Part shown: positions 9,202-18,162 of the stretch, one piece after another
How positions within the stretch are numbered: position 1 is the stretch's first letter
How the letters are laid out: each line of letters opens with the position of its first letter
Source of the DNA: Methylocystis iwaonis
GTDB lineage: Bacteria; Pseudomonadota; Alphaproteobacteria; Rhizobiales; Beijerinckiaceae
DNA: 64,000 nucleotides
Direction of reading: 5' to 3'
Assembly: GCF_027925385.1 (NCBI RefSeq)
Contig: NZ_AP027142.1
Coordinates: forward strand, 1,532,001 to 1,596,000
The notes under the pieces: model-generated
What the model was told of the DNA's origin: nothing
The model's input: only the letters and a program-made list of their open reading frames with translations
The model's database searches: none
Program-made: the position numbers and the translations under genes

Positions 9202-9837
9202 CTATCCTAGCAGCTCAACGACGGGAATGTTTGGCACGATCCCGGCCAGAATGGCGCTCTCTTCCATCTCAAGATAGTCGAGATCGAAGCGCACGGGCAC
9301 GTCGAATTGGTAGCCAGCGGACACAATTGCGCCGGCCGCGGGCGCGGCCGCGAAGGTGACGATTCCCGTCGTAGCGTCGACACTCCAGCCGCTCGCCTGC
9401 GCTACGCCGTTGAGCGCGACAACAGCTGTTCCCGCGACCGGCTTGAGGATCTTGCGCGCGAAAGGGTTATAGGCGGCGCCATAGGTCTTGATGAGCTGAA
9501 AGCTCTTGGTCGCGCCGTCGCCGACGCCGATCGTCTGGTCTGTCGGCGTGACCGCTATCTTGGGCGAGGGGCCGCTCGTCATGTCGAAGCGGTCTTGCCA
9601 GCGGAAGCCATAGAAGCGGCCCGCGCGCTCTTCGAAGAAGGCGACGACCTGCGCAAGCTTGTCGACCGTATTGAGCCCATAGCCGGCGTTCCATTTGCGC
9701 CGCGAACCGGCCCAGAGCTGGTTGCGCTCTTCGCGGCCCGAGCGCAGATCGACGATTTGCGTGCGCCGCTCGGGGCCGCCACGCGCGCCGAGTGTGAGGC
9801 CGCAAGGGAAGCGGACTTCGTGGAAGGCGGCGATCAT
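9202..9837 (-). CDS. DUF2460 / TIGR02217 distal tail protein (gp12-like)
   Basis: A 211-aa tail-tip protein matching DUF2460: AFHEVRFPCGLTLGARGGP at the N-terminus, then AFFEERAGRFYGFRWQDR and a beta-rich C-terminus ending FDVPVRFDLDYLEME. The family corresponds to the distal tail protein of gene transfer agents, linking tail tube and baseplate. The frame is open further upstream, but the ATG at 9837 overlaps the tape-measure stop as ATGA and is the family start. Confidence 0.88.
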   Translation of the reverse strand: MIAAFHEVRFPCGLTLGARGGPERRTQIVDLRSGREERNQLWAGSRRKWNAGYGLNTVDKLAQVVAFFEERAGRFYGFRWQDRFDMTSGPSPKIAVTPTDQTIGVGDGATKSFQLIKTYGAAYNPFARKILKPVAGTAVVALNGVAQASGWSVDATTGIVTFAAAPAAGAIVSAGYQFDVPVRFDLDYLEMEESAILAGIVPNIPVVELLG

Positions 9838-12218
9838 AGATTGCGCGAGCCCGTGGCGACGGCGCGCGCGAGGACGGCGGCGACCTGGCCTTGATTGCGC
9901 ATGAAGCTTTGGGCGTCCGGCGTATGGAGCGCGACGCTGACATTGTTGTGCGTCACGCGCGAATTGGAGACGCTCGACGGCGCGCGCATCAGGGCTGTGG
10001 CGGCCGAGGGCGCGATATTGACGCCCATGGCGCCGCCAAAGGCCAGCTCCGGCCCTTGCTCGCCGACAATGCCCCATTGACCGGAGGGAATCTGGCCGCC
10101 ATTGGCGAACATGCCCGCGAATGGGTTGCTGATCCCGCTCAGGGCGTTGCTCAGAAGGCCGCCCAGCCCGCCGCTTTGACCGCTCGTCAGAGAATTGGTC
10201 AGGCCGCCGAGCAAGCCGCCGACGCCGCCGTTCTCGCTCTTCGTCCCGAAGACGCTCGCGAGCGGCCCCTCGCCGAGCAGCCCGGCCTTCAGGGCTGCCT
10301 GCGCGAGCGATTGCGCCAGCGAGCGCACGACGTCGTTGAGCTTCGCCGTGCCGGTCGTGAGGCGGTCGATCGCCGAAAAGGCCGTGTCGGCGAAGAAGCG
10401 GCTTTGCTCATTGGCCGCCTGTTGCGCCTTGGTGGTTTCGTCGATCTTGGCGCGCAACGCTGCGTGGCGATCGGCAAGCTCGGTGACCTGGTCGATTTCG
10501 GCTTGGGTGAGGGGGCGGCCGCGTTGCTTGGCAATTTCCTCCGCCTTGGCGAGATCGACGGCGCGCTGTTTCTCGGCGTTGGACTTGCCTTGCGCATTGG
10601 CCTCGGCGTCGAGCATGTCGACGGTTTTTTGCAAGTCGCCGAGATAGGACTTCAGATCGTCGCGCTCGGTTTTGGCGCGTCTGGCGCGGTCGTCGGAATG
10701 CGCTTTCGGCGCCGACTTCCCGAGGCCTTCCGGGCGCGAGGGCGGCAAAGGGGTCTCTTCGCCCGTCAGATCGCGCAGCGAATGCCCGTCGCTCGACTCC
10801 TCGCCGAGCGGAACCAGGCGGCCAAAGCCGCTTCCCGCCTTGCCGATCAGCTTTCCGACCGACGCGCCGTCGCGCACGGCTTGCGTTCCCTCCGCCGCTT
10901 TGCGCAGCTCGGTAACCAATTTCGTCGCCCTGCTCACGGCGTCGGCGATCAGATCGACTGTCTTCGCCCACGACGACATGATCTGAAGGGACAGCCTCGC
11001 AAAGTCTTCCGACGCCGGGGTGAGCGATTTGGAGAGATGATCCTTTGCGGCCGCAAGCTCGTCATTCACCTGCTTTTGCGCTGTGAGGATTTCGTCGTTC
11101 CACACATGGCCGATCTCGCCGCTGGCGGTCTGCAACTCATCGGCGGTCATTTTGCCGTCGCGCAGCGCCTCCGCGATCTTGCGCCCTGCATCGCCCCAGA
11201 CTTCCGTCGCGGCGTTGATCGCTTCCGTGCGCGCCTGATTGGCGTCGAGCAGCCTGCCATGCGCTTCCAGCTCATTGGCGGCGGCGAGATAGTCGCTGAC
11301 GAGCTGCAGGGCGGCCCGATGCATCTCATCGAGGGTTGTCGCTTCGGCCGCGAGATTTTTCGAGGCGACATCGCGGCCCAGCACGTCCGAAAGATTGTTC
11401 GCGCGCTGCGCGACGCGTGATTGGCTGTTGTCGAGGCTGAGCGCCGAGAAATTGTCGATTTGGCCCGAGAGCGCCTGTCCGGCGTGCAGAATCGCCTTTT
11501 CGGCGTCCTCGACCGTGAGGCGGAGTTTCGTCGCGTAATTGATCCAGATTTGGAAAAGCTGCGTCGAAACGCCCGCGCTCCCGGCGCTCTCGTTGATCTT
11601 CTGCAGCTCGTCATATGCGCCGATGACTTCCTTGAAGGCGAACGCCGCAACGCCGGCGCCGGCCGCGATCGGCGCGAAGCGTAGGAGGACCGGCAAGAGT
11701 TTTTCGAAGGTCTGGCGGACGCCGCCGAAGGCCTGCGTCACCTGGCCGCCTTGCTGCATGAGGATCGTCATGGGCGAAGCGCCAGAGGCAAGCGAGGCGA
11801 CGACGTCGTTGAACGTATAGGTGAGCGTCAGCGCTTCATTCTTCGTGAGCGCGAGCGCGCCGGCGGCGCCGGTCGATTGGGTTTGCAGTTGCTGGAAGCG
11901 CTCGCGCGCGGTCTCGACGGCGCGCTCCATAGAGTCGAGGCTGGTGAGGCCTTTCGAGCGCGCGGCGCCGAGCAGGGCCTCGCCTTGTTCGAGCTTCTTG
12001 AGCGCCTTTTCGGCCGGATCGATCGAATTGACATAGGCGGTCATGCGCGTCTGCACGCGCATCAGCGATTTTTCGACCGTCGTTTGCGCGCGGGCGAGCA
12101 GCTCGGCTTGCGTCGCCGCGTCCTTTTCCGCTTTGCCGAGCGAAGAGACGTCCGCGTCGACCTTGTCGAGGCCCTCGCTGCGCGCCTGGAGCGTGATCTG
12201 GTCTTTGATTTCGGTCAT
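9834..12218 (-). CDS. Phage tail tape measure protein
   Basis: A 794-aa protein that sets tail length and is threaded through the tail tube. Residues 1-130 are long charged helices. Residues about 130-210 contain the lambda gpH-like segment (NDVVASLASGASPMTILMQQ, then hydrophobic LLPVLLRFAPIAAGAGVAAFAFKEV). The middle is coiled-coil, and the C-terminus is Gly-rich (GGVGGLLGGLTNSLTSGQSG, FAGMFANGGQIP) as in many tape measures. The stop overlaps the DUF2460 start, and the start lies 4 bases after the stop of the IS-split gene. No frameshift is visible. Confidence 0.9.
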   Translation of the reverse strand: MTEIKDQITLQARSEGLDKVDADVSSLGKAEKDAATQAELLARAQTTVEKSLMRVQTRMTAYVNSIDPAEKALKKLEQGEALLGAARSKGLTSLDSMERAVETARERFQQLQTQSTGAAGALALTKNEALTLTYTFNDVVASLASGASPMTILMQQGGQVTQAFGGVRQTFEKLLPVLLRFAPIAAGAGVAAFAFKEVIGAYDELQKINESAGSAGVSTQLFQIWINYATKLRLTVEDAEKAILHAGQALSGQIDNFSALSLDNSQSRVAQRANNLSDVLGRDVASKNLAAEATTLDEMHRAALQLVSDYLAAANELEAHGRLLDANQARTEAINAATEVWGDAGRKIAEALRDGKMTADELQTASGEIGHVWNDEILTAQKQVNDELAAAKDHLSKSLTPASEDFARLSLQIMSSWAKTVDLIADAVSRATKLVTELRKAAEGTQAVRDGASVGKLIGKAGSGFGRLVPLGEESSDGHSLRDLTGEETPLPPSRPEGLGKSAPKAHSDDRARRAKTERDDLKSYLGDLQKTVDMLDAEANAQGKSNAEKQRAVDLAKAEEIAKQRGRPLTQAEIDQVTELADRHAALRAKIDETTKAQQAANEQSRFFADTAFSAIDRLTTGTAKLNDVVRSLAQSLAQAALKAGLLGEGPLASVFGTKSENGGVGGLLGGLTNSLTSGQSGGLGGLLSNALSGISNPFAGMFANGGQIPSGQWGIVGEQGPELAFGGAMGVNIAPSAATALMRAPSSVSNSRVTHNNVSVALHTPDAQSFMRNQGQVAAVLARAVATGSRNL

Positions 12219-12558
12219 CGGCTTACTTCAAGAACACCGCAATGGCGGGCTGGCGCAAATTTTTGATCGTTTGCACGCGCTGCTTAGAGAGATCGGCGGC
12301 GAGCTGCGTCACGCCCCGCCTTTTCCATCCCGCGGGCCCGACGCCATGCGCGTGGCCCATGGCCCAGGGACGCAGCTCGGGCGCCGCGCCTTCCGGGACG
12401 GCGTAGGTAAATTTGATCAGCGCCGCATTGCCGAAGCGCGCCTGCGCGGCCTGCGCGACCGATTGATAGAGAGCCGGCCTCACGAATTCGGACAGTAGCT
12501 TGAGTGGATTTTCTGCCTGACAGCGGCGAGGATTCTCGCTGCGAATCAGGAGCATTCG

Positions 12559-12867
12559 ATGACGAAGCGAAGCCGCCGGACGCATTCTCCGGCCTTCAAG
12601 GCGAAAGTGGCTTTGGCCGCGATCAAGGGCGAGAAGACGCTGGCCGAGCTGGCGCAGCAGTTTGACGTCCACCCGAACCAGATCACGACGTGGCGAAGCC
12701 AGTTGCTGGAAGGCGCGGCCGGCGTTTTCGGGCAGGATAAGACGGAGCCGAAAGAGGCCGCCGTCGACCTGAAGGGTCTTCACGCGAAGATCGGCGAACT
12801 CACGTTGGAGAACGATTTTTTGTCCGGCGCGCTCACAAAAGCGGGATTGCTGAGCGCAAAAAGATGA
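12559..12867 (+). CDS. IS3-family transposase OrfA (helix-turn-helix)
   Basis: A 102-aa DNA-binding half of the transposase. [20 protein letters not shown] and [20 protein letters not shown] are the classic HTH_Tnp_1 region, followed by a leucine-zipper-like C-terminus ([19 protein letters not shown]) used for multimerisation. A run AAAAAG at 12858-12863 just before the stop is a plausible -1 slippage site that would fuse OrfA to OrfB. The gene lies within the insertion sequence and is intact. Confidence 0.93.
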   Translation: MTKRSRRTHSPAFKAKVALAAIKGEKTLAELAQQFDVHPNQITTWRSQLLEGAAGVFGQDKTEPKEAAVDLKGLHAKIGELTLENDFLSGALTKAGLLSAKR

Positions 12868-13691
12868 TCGACCGCGATCACGATCTTTCGATCGCCCGGC
12901 AGGCGAAGGCGCTGGGCGTCGCCCGCAGCTCCGTCTACTACAGGCCGCGGCCGGTTTCGGCCGAGGACCTCGAGCTGATGCGCCGTCTCGACGCGCTGCA
13001 TCTCGAACACCCCTTCGCGGGCGCGCGGATGCTGCGCGATCTTCTGCGGCGCGAGGGCGTCGCCGTGGGCCGCCGGCATGTCGCGACATTGATGAAGCGG
13101 ATGGGGATCGAGGCGCTCTATCGGCGGCCGAACACGAGCAAGCCTGCGCCGGGACACAAGGTGTACCCGTATCTGCTGCGCGGGGTGAAGATCGAACGGC
13201 CGAACCAGGTCTGGGCGACGGACATCAGCTACATCCCGATGCGGCGCGGCTTCGTCTATCTCGCAGCGGTCGTCGACGTCTTCACGCGGCGCGTCCTGTC
13301 GCATCGCGTGTCGATCACTATGGAGGCGGAGTTCTGCGTCGAAGCCTTGAAGGAGGCCCTGGCGAAATACGGCAAGCCAGAGATTTTCAACACGGACCAA
13401 GGCAGCCAGTTCACCAGTCTCGACTTCACCGGCGTGCTGCTCGATGCGAAAATATCGATCAGCATGGACGGCAAGGGCGCGTGGCGGGACAATGTCTTCG
13501 TCGAGCGGCTGTGGCGCAGCGTGAAATACGAGGAGGTCTATCTCAAGGCCTATGACAGCATGTCCGAGGCGCGCGCCTCGATCGGCCGCTATCTGGCCTT
13601 CTACAACGAGGGGCGCCCGCATACGGCGCTTGACGGGCGCACGCCCGACGAGGCCTACTTCGGCATCAAGGAAACGGCGATGGCCGCATGA
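12864..13691 (+). CDS. IS3-family transposase OrfB (DDE integrase)
   Basis: A 275-aa catalytic half. Order: an HTH_21-type region ([23 protein letters not shown]), then the rve integrase core with the acidic triad in [19 protein letters not shown] and [10 protein letters not shown]. The last has the usual E-x-W-R spacing to a downstream conserved K/R. The start ATG overlaps the OrfA stop by 4 bases (ATGA). No damage is visible, so the element may still be able to move. Confidence 0.94.
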   Translation: MIDRDHDLSIARQAKALGVARSSVYYRPRPVSAEDLELMRRLDALHLEHPFAGARMLRDLLRREGVAVGRRHVATLMKRMGIEALYRRPNTSKPAPGHKVYPYLLRGVKIERPNQVWATDISYIPMRRGFVYLAAVVDVFTRRVLSHRVSITMEAEFCVEALKEALAKYGKPEIFNTDQGSQFTSLDFTGVLLDAKISISMDGKGAWRDNVFVERLWRSVKYEEVYLKAYDSMSEARASIGRYLAFYNEGRPHTALDGRTPDEAYFGIKETAMAA

Positions 13692-14412
13692 CCATCGCCG
13701 TCGATTTTGTCGCAGCTCTGGTCGGGCCTAGGCCCTCCCGCCGCCGCGACAAAATCGAAACGCCCCGCGTTCGGCAAACCCCGGCAGAGATCCACTCAAA
13801 ATCCGCGGGGAGCTGTCCAGACAAGCGAGGCCAGCTCTATAGACATGGCCGGGCGCATAGCCCTTCTTCCCGCGTTCGATCTTGCGCGCATAGGGGACGA
13901 TCGAGACGAAGAGCACCTCGCGCGCGCCGACCGCGTCGCGCGGATCGCGGGACTCGACGCCGTCGATATACATGCGCGCGGATGCTCGATAATGACCGGC
14001 CAGTTTCGGACCGGCGATCCGCAGCGTCTCCCAAATCCAATCGACGGCGGCGACGCCGACACTCCAGCGCGCGACGATGATGGAGGTCGATTTCGTCCGC
14101 GCGAGCGACGTGGCCTCCGCATTGTCGACGAAAAGCTGGCGCGGAATGACGCGCCCGGCGGCGCGGGCGTTTTCATCGTCGATTTCCGCGATGCGCTTCG
14201 CCGCGAGGCATTGAAACGCCGTGGCGCGCGCTTCTTCCGAGAAAGCCGGAAGATCGTAGACCGTGCGCTCACTCGCGATCTTGAATTTAGCGATGAGAGG
14301 CATTTTGGCGACAGAAATCCAACGCGTGGTTTCGGCGGCATGAAACGGCGGGACCGGGGCTAGGTGGACCGCCGGTCATTCCAGAGAATGGGTCTTCTCT
14401 CAAAAACCGGCG

Positions 14413-15837
14413 TTAGGGGCAGGCGAAAGCGACGCTGACGTGCACGGCGTACGGGGTTGATAGCCGCACCATCTCTTCGCCGTAGCGCCGATTCCTTTCA
14501 TGGCGTTCCACAGCAAGCCGATCCCAACTCGCAATTTCTGCGTTCGCCGCCTCATGATCGAGATGCATATTCACAGGAACATAGGGGTCTTTTCGAGCGA
14601 TAAGTGCGCCGGTTTCTGCATTATAAATGTGAAGCTGCCCGTTACCAAAATATTCTTTTGAGAAGCGGCGTGATTCCGCGATGGCTTTTGCTGCTTGGGG
14701 TGTGCCGGTATCCACAACCGCCAAATCACTGAAAATATCGAAATGCAACCGCTCGTCCGCAAAATCTAATTTGAAGCGTATACGCACTCCTCCGTCTTCA
14801 GATTCGAAGCGCATGTAACATTCGGTGCGTTTTTGTAATATCTCCTTCACGACGAGGTTTGATAGCGGTGGATAGGGCTCGTGTCGGCGAAGCTGAACGT
14901 TGATCTTCGGAACATCGACCACTCGCTCGTCTGTGATTTGCTCGCCCCGGATCAGATGATCGACGATGTCGGGACCAAGGATTTCCTTGAATCCCGAGAG
15001 TTCGTATAAGTGCTTCTTCCAAACGGTGTAGCTCGTTTCGACGTGAAGCAGTTCCTCAATCGCCAACTGAGCGAGCGCCGTCATAATGGGCAATTCGGAC
15101 CACAAGCGTCTGCTGTCCGAGGGATCGTCAGGGTCGATGATGGGTTTTTCCCGCGCGTGCGCGATGGCACGTCTGCCAGAATCCCGTAAATGCACCCCCA
15201 CGTCTGCTATTCCTTGAGCTAGAAGCTTCGCAAGCGCCTCCTTTGCTCGATGATTTGTGATGGCATCCACACGATCGCTGATCCACTGGCCACGTTTTTT
15301 CCCGTCAGGAAGTGCAACCTCAAGTACCCGATAAAAAGAAAGGAAGGCATACCCCGGGTGGTTTAGCCCTCGTCCTTCGCGCATCAAGGCCAAGGCCAAG
15401 AGCGCTTTGTCATCAGTCGGCTCAGGGAAATAGGAAAGGTCGAATTCCTCACAGATCGAAAATCCGTCAATTTTGTCCCGCCACATAGGCGCCGGCAGAC
15501 TGCCACCGCTGAATCCATCGACCAGGAATCCCTTCTCTTGGACCCAAGCCAGATTGCTAAGGAAATGCATCAATAGCCGCTCGCATTCTTCGCGATTTTT
15601 TCCCGGCGGCACCCTCATGGCGACCGCCGGGAAGTAGTTTTTCATGATTGGCAAAATCCAAATTGATTCGCCTCGATACGGTGCCTTCTGAGCTGTCACC
15701 GGCCAAAAGCTATTTGTCGTGATATTTGCTACGATCCACTCGCCACGCTCCGCGAGTTCGCCGACGATCACATCCTCCGCTTCAGGGATTTTAGGAAATC
15801 CTAATGTGTCGTCTTTCTTTTCCATCGCCGATCTCAA
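14413..15837 (-). CDS. MauJ-like passenger protein of unknown function
   Basis: A 474-aa protein, AT-richer than its neighbours, placed between the IS-split gene and the tail chaperone genes. It resembles proteins annotated as methylamine utilization protein MauJ, but no mau genes are near, so that name says little about function here. Residues about 160-265 are helical, and RRAIAHA (about 222-228) gives an R-x4-H pattern like HEPN domains. The C-terminal half has beta segments (MRFESEDGGVRIRFKLDF). An internal ATG at 15825 (MEKKDD) is an alternative start. It is probably a moron, and defence against other phages is one possibility. Confidence 0.6.
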   Translation of the reverse strand: MRSAMEKKDDTLGFPKIPEAEDVIVGELAERGEWIVANITTNSFWPVTAQKAPYRGESIWILPIMKNYFPAVAMRVPPGKNREECERLLMHFLSNLAWVQEKGFLVDGFSGGSLPAPMWRDKIDGFSICEEFDLSYFPEPTDDKALLALALMREGRGLNHPGYAFLSFYRVLEVALPDGKKRGQWISDRVDAITNHRAKEALAKLLAQGIADVGVHLRDSGRRAIAHAREKPIIDPDDPSDSRRLWSELPIMTALAQLAIEELLHVETSYTVWKKHLYELSGFKEILGPDIVDHLIRGEQITDERVVDVPKINVQLRRHEPYPPLSNLVVKEILQKRTECYMRFESEDGGVRIRFKLDFADERLHFDIFSDLAVVDTGTPQAAKAIAESRRFSKEYFGNGQLHIYNAETGALIARKDPYVPVNMHLDHEAANAEIASWDRLAVERHERNRRYGEEMVRLSTPYAVHVSVAFACP

Positions 15838-16048
15838 ATTTGCCTACGGCCGTCATTCAAGTCGTTGCTGAGCGATACCGCGCGCTCAGAGATAGTAAAA
15901 TGTATCGAGAGCGCAAGCTACGCATGAGAACTCACTAGCCAGAGATCCGCTGCTGTGCATGACCCGAATGCCAGCTCGGCGCGGTGCTGACTTCAAGACA
16001 CTCCTGCTAAGAGCCGAGAAATTGGTTCCAAGCGTCAGATATTGATCG

Positions 16049-16183
16049 CTATAGTAGCCCAAGTCTTTCGGCTTCCGCCAGCGCCGCGAAATATTCATCA
16101 TAGTCCTGCGCGCTCGCCTCTTCCTTGCCCCCATTGGCGCGAATGTAGCCGCGCAGGCAGGCGTCGAATTCGCGCAAGCTCAT
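16049..16183 (-). CDS. Small tail assembly chaperone-like protein (gp10.1-like, 44 aa)
   Basis: A short frame starting MSLREFDACLRGYIRANGG and ending AEAERLGLL. It matches in size, position and sequence style the tiny acidic protein that follows gp10 in gene-transfer-agent-like clusters, where the pair arises from tail assembly chaperone genes. The ATG overlaps the preceding stop as ATGA. It normally precedes the tape measure; here the MauJ-like gene and the IS-split gene lie between. Confidence 0.75.
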   Translation of the reverse strand: MSLREFDACLRGYIRANGGKEEASAQDYDEYFAALAEAERLGLL

Positions 16184-16605
16184 TGCGTCGATTGTTCGGG
16201 GGCAAAATCCGATTGCGCCGCCGGCTTCGTAGAAGGGGGAGAGGTCGCCGGGGGTGCGCTCTTTTCCGCCCTCTCCCCCGCGCCTTTTGGGGGGTCGACG
16301 CCTTCGATCAGAGCGTTGAGGATTTTGGCGGCGACCGCCAAATGCTCGCGCTTGGGCCCGACGTCGATATAGCGTTCGACGAACATGTGCGCCGTCGCCT
16401 GGCTCTCGCCGCCGCCCATGAGGCCGAGGCGGATCGTCTCGCGGATGTCGTCATAGCGCCACTGTTCCGAGACGAGGCGGAAATAGATCGCGCCGATCCC
16501 GGCATTGCACAGGCGCTCCAGCTCGCCGATCTCGCCAATTCTCAGCTCGAATTTGCGCTTTCGGCCCGCGAAGGGGAGATGGATGCAAGTCTGCTTTTGA
16601 ATCAT
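16180..16605 (-). CDS. Tail assembly chaperone-like protein (GTA gp10-like)
   Basis: A 141-aa protein beginning MIQKQTCIHLPFAGRKRKF with ELRIGEIGELERLCNAGIG, typical of gene transfer agent gp10 (GTA_gp10) proteins. The frame is open 13 codons earlier, but GAGAGGG directly before 16605 supports the internal start. The C-terminal 40 residues are Pro/Ala-rich. Family members are thought to chaperone the tape measure during tail assembly. The stop overlaps the start of the 44-aa gene, so both are made together. Confidence 0.78.
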   Translation of the reverse strand: MIQKQTCIHLPFAGRKRKFELRIGEIGELERLCNAGIGAIYFRLVSEQWRYDDIRETIRLGLMGGGESQATAHMFVERYIDVGPKREHLAVAAKILNALIEGVDPPKGAGERAEKSAPPATSPPSTKPAAQSDFAPEQSTQ

Positions 16606-16651
16606 AGCCCTCTCTTGATTTGCGCTCGCTCTGGGCCAGCCCAACCGCTCG

Positions 16652-17113
16652 CTAAGCGTTGGGCGTGACGATCGGCGCGCCCGTGCCGTGGAGATCGAAG
16701 CTGACCTTCACAAGGCCGTTGTCGGCTTTGTTTTCCTGCCAGCTCTTGACCAGGAAGGCGCCCTGTTCAGTTTCGCCGCCGCTCGCGCCGGCGAGATCAT
16801 GCTTGAGCTGAATGTTGATGGACGCGCCGGAGCGATAGGCGGTCCGCAGCCGCTGATAGGGCAGCTTGCTCGGATCGGCGAGGCCGGAGCAGGTGATGTC
16901 CCAGGTCAGCATTTTCACGGCCGAGACGCGTTGCGCCATGGCGGTCGGATCGCTGCAATCGAGCACGGCGCCGTCTTCGATTTCGGAGTCGTGTTTGGAG
17001 TCGAGGGTTGTTCCGATGCAGAAGAAATTGAAGGTCTCCGGCGAGCCGCCGTCGCCGACGAGCGTGTAGAATTTCTGGCCGGGCAGCGCATTGACGAAAT
17101 TGGGCGTCGGCAT
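16652..17113 (-). CDS. Phage major tail tube protein
   Basis: A 153-aa tail tube subunit. The N-terminus PNFVNALPGQKFYTLVGDGG is followed by SKHDSEIEDGAVLDCSDPTA and a C-terminal FLVKSWQENKADNGLVKVSF block, the beta-sandwich pattern of TP901-1-like and GTA-like tube proteins. It is in the expected place between the tail terminator (DUF3168) and the chaperone gene. Start supported by GGAAAGG just upstream. Confidence 0.85.
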   Translation of the reverse strand: MPTPNFVNALPGQKFYTLVGDGGSPETFNFFCIGTTLDSKHDSEIEDGAVLDCSDPTAMAQRVSAVKMLTWDITCSGLADPSKLPYQRLRTAYRSGASINIQLKHDLAGASGGETEQGAFLVKSWQENKADNGLVKVSFDLHGTGAPIVTPNA

Positions 17114-17128
17114 GAAAGCGACCTTTCC

Positions 17129-17572
17129 TTAGGGGAGGGGATAGCCGTTGGCGTCGGCAAGCTCTGTGCGCAGCTCGACGAAGCACTCCTTGACGGTCGA
17201 CACGGCGGGAACGTCGCCGCCGGCGACGGCCTTGAAGATCGTCATGGCGTGGCCGCCGGCGAGCTGAAGCGTCTTGCGGTTGAAGGCGACCGCGATCGCC
17301 TCGGCGAGATCGCGCGATTGCTTGCGACCAAATTCCGTTGCGACGGCGTTGAGGCGCAGCGTGACGGCATAGAGCGGGCCGCAGCCGGCCTCGATGTCGC
17401 GCCAGACGAAATGATCGAGATAGACGAAGGGCGCCTGGGCGTCGCTCGCATCGCCGCGCGCGTCGCGGGGCACTTCCTCATAGACGCGCGCGCCGCAGAT
17501 GGCCGAGATGGTTGGATCGGCTTTGGTGGCTTCGATGACAGCGGTTTTGAGCGCGTTGAAGGGCGAGGTCAC
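17129..17572 (-). CDS. DUF3168 tail terminator/completion protein (gp8-like)
   Basis: A 147-aa protein with the DUF3168 pattern: FNALKTAVIEATKADPTISA, GARVYEEVPRD, PFVYLDHFVWRD and the C-terminal CFVELRTELADANGYPLP. Family members cap the tail tube at the head-proximal end. The start is GTG, overlapping the preceding stop as GTGA with GGAAAG upstream. It sits directly before the tube gene, as expected. Confidence 0.85.
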   Translation of the reverse strand: MTSPFNALKTAVIEATKADPTISAICGARVYEEVPRDARGDASDAQAPFVYLDHFVWRDIEAGCGPLYAVTLRLNAVATEFGRKQSRDLAEAIAVAFNRKTLQLAGGHAMTIFKAVAGGDVPAVSTVKECFVELRTELADANGYPLP

Positions 17573-17802
17573 TGGCCGAGCTTTCCAAGCGCTGGCGCTT
17601 GCACAGGCGCATCATTTTCAGCTCGCTCCGGGCCAGCCCGACCGCTCGCGGCGTCGTCTTTCTCAGGAAGCCGCGCGCCTTTGCCCTGCGCCTCGATTTG
17701 CTCGATATGCGCGCGCGGTGCGAGATGCTCGCCGGGCGGATAGACGACATTGCAGCTCGGCGTCGCCTGGACGATCGCCCGTTCGGTGATCTTCACGCGC
17801 AT
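17569..17802 (-). CDS. Small phage protein of unknown function (77 aa)
   Basis: An open frame tightly packed between the head-closure gene (4-base gap) and DUF3168 (4-base overlap). The N-terminus KITERAIVQATPSCNVVYPPGEH looks ordered, and the remainder is charged and Ala/Pro-rich. I recognise no family. Its position suggests a small head-tail or regulatory protein specific to this phage group. Confidence 0.6.
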   Translation of the reverse strand: MRVKITERAIVQATPSCNVVYPPGEHLAPRAHIEQIEAQGKGARLPEKDDAASGRAGPERAENDAPVQAPALGKLGQ

Positions 17803-17805
17803 GGA

Positions 17806-18156
17806 TCAGCCTCCGATGCGTTGGATGACGGTGATTTCGATGTGGCGGCGCGCGGCGTCGGGGAGGCTCACATTGTCGACCGCCCAGTCTCCCGCCGGCA
17901 GGTTTGGCCCTTCGATCCGCAGGCGGTCTGCAATGGTGATGGTGCGGCTTTGCGCGCTGGAATAGACGCGCAGCACGGCGACATTCATATTTTCGAGGAG
18001 GCCGGCCTCGACGCGCGAGAAGCCGTTTTTTTGCTTCAGCGCGGCGCGCGCGACGAAGGCGTCGGCGAAATCGCCGCGCGCATCGCCGCCGGGATTGCCC
18101 GCGATGACGGCGCGGCGACGCACCGTCACTTTGTAGGCCATGCGGCCGGCGTGCAT
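17806..18156 (-). CDS. Phage head closure / head-tail adaptor protein
   Basis: A 116-aa protein with beta segments typical of the SPP1 gp16-like or Phage_H_T_join class: YKVTVRRRAVIAGN, RDFADAF-like middle, and SLPDAARRHIEITVIQRIGG near the end. Such proteins close the portal after packaging and receive the tail. The likely start is ATG 18156, or MAYKVTV at 18141, which begins at the conserved part. Sequence is degenerate in this family, so the call rests partly on position. Confidence 0.65.
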   Translation of the reverse strand: MHAGRMAYKVTVRRRAVIAGNPGGDARGDFADAFVARAALKQKNGFSRVEAGLLENMNVAVLRVYSSAQSRTITIADRLRIEGPNLPAGDWAVDNVSLPDAARRHIEITVIQRIGG

Positions 18157-18162
18157 CTCTTC

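Larger units (their letters stand above)
12470..13838 (+). mobile_element. IS3-family insertion sequence, 1369 bp, with ATAG target duplication
   Basis: The ends form imperfect inverted repeats: AGAGCCGGCCTCAC at the left and, read from the other strand, AGAGCTGGCCTCGC at the right. Similarity continues inward through GGACAG and TTGAGTGGAT to TCTGCC. Both sides are flanked by ATAG (12466-12469 and 13839-13842). Removing the element plus one ATAG restores an intact reading frame, which fixes the boundaries. It carries overlapping orfA and orfB on the + strand, opposite to the phage operon, so it is likely polar on tape measure and later tail genes. Confidence 0.93.
12223..14303 (-). pseudogene. 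Tail-region phage gene split by an IS3-family element
   Basis: The N-terminal part (14303 to 13839, 155 codons, ending PGHVY) and C-terminal part (12465 to 12223, 80 codons, starting [13 protein letters not shown]) join perfectly in frame when the insertion sequence and one copy of its 4-bp target duplication are removed. The restored product is 235 aa. I do not recognise a named domain. It lies between the tail assembly chaperone-like genes and the tape measure, so a tail or adaptor role is likely. The upstream fragment now reads into IS sequence and the downstream fragment has no start, so the gene is broken. Confidence 0.9.

Noticed and set aside
12780..13622. Antisense frame across the transposase genes
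   Set aside because: It is complementary to intact OrfA/OrfB with all catalytic motifs. Its product has a shadow-like composition.
14413..15837. Methylamine utilisation locus
   Set aside because: Only the MauJ-like similarity is present. No mau structural or maturation genes occur in the window, and the context is a phage tail operon.
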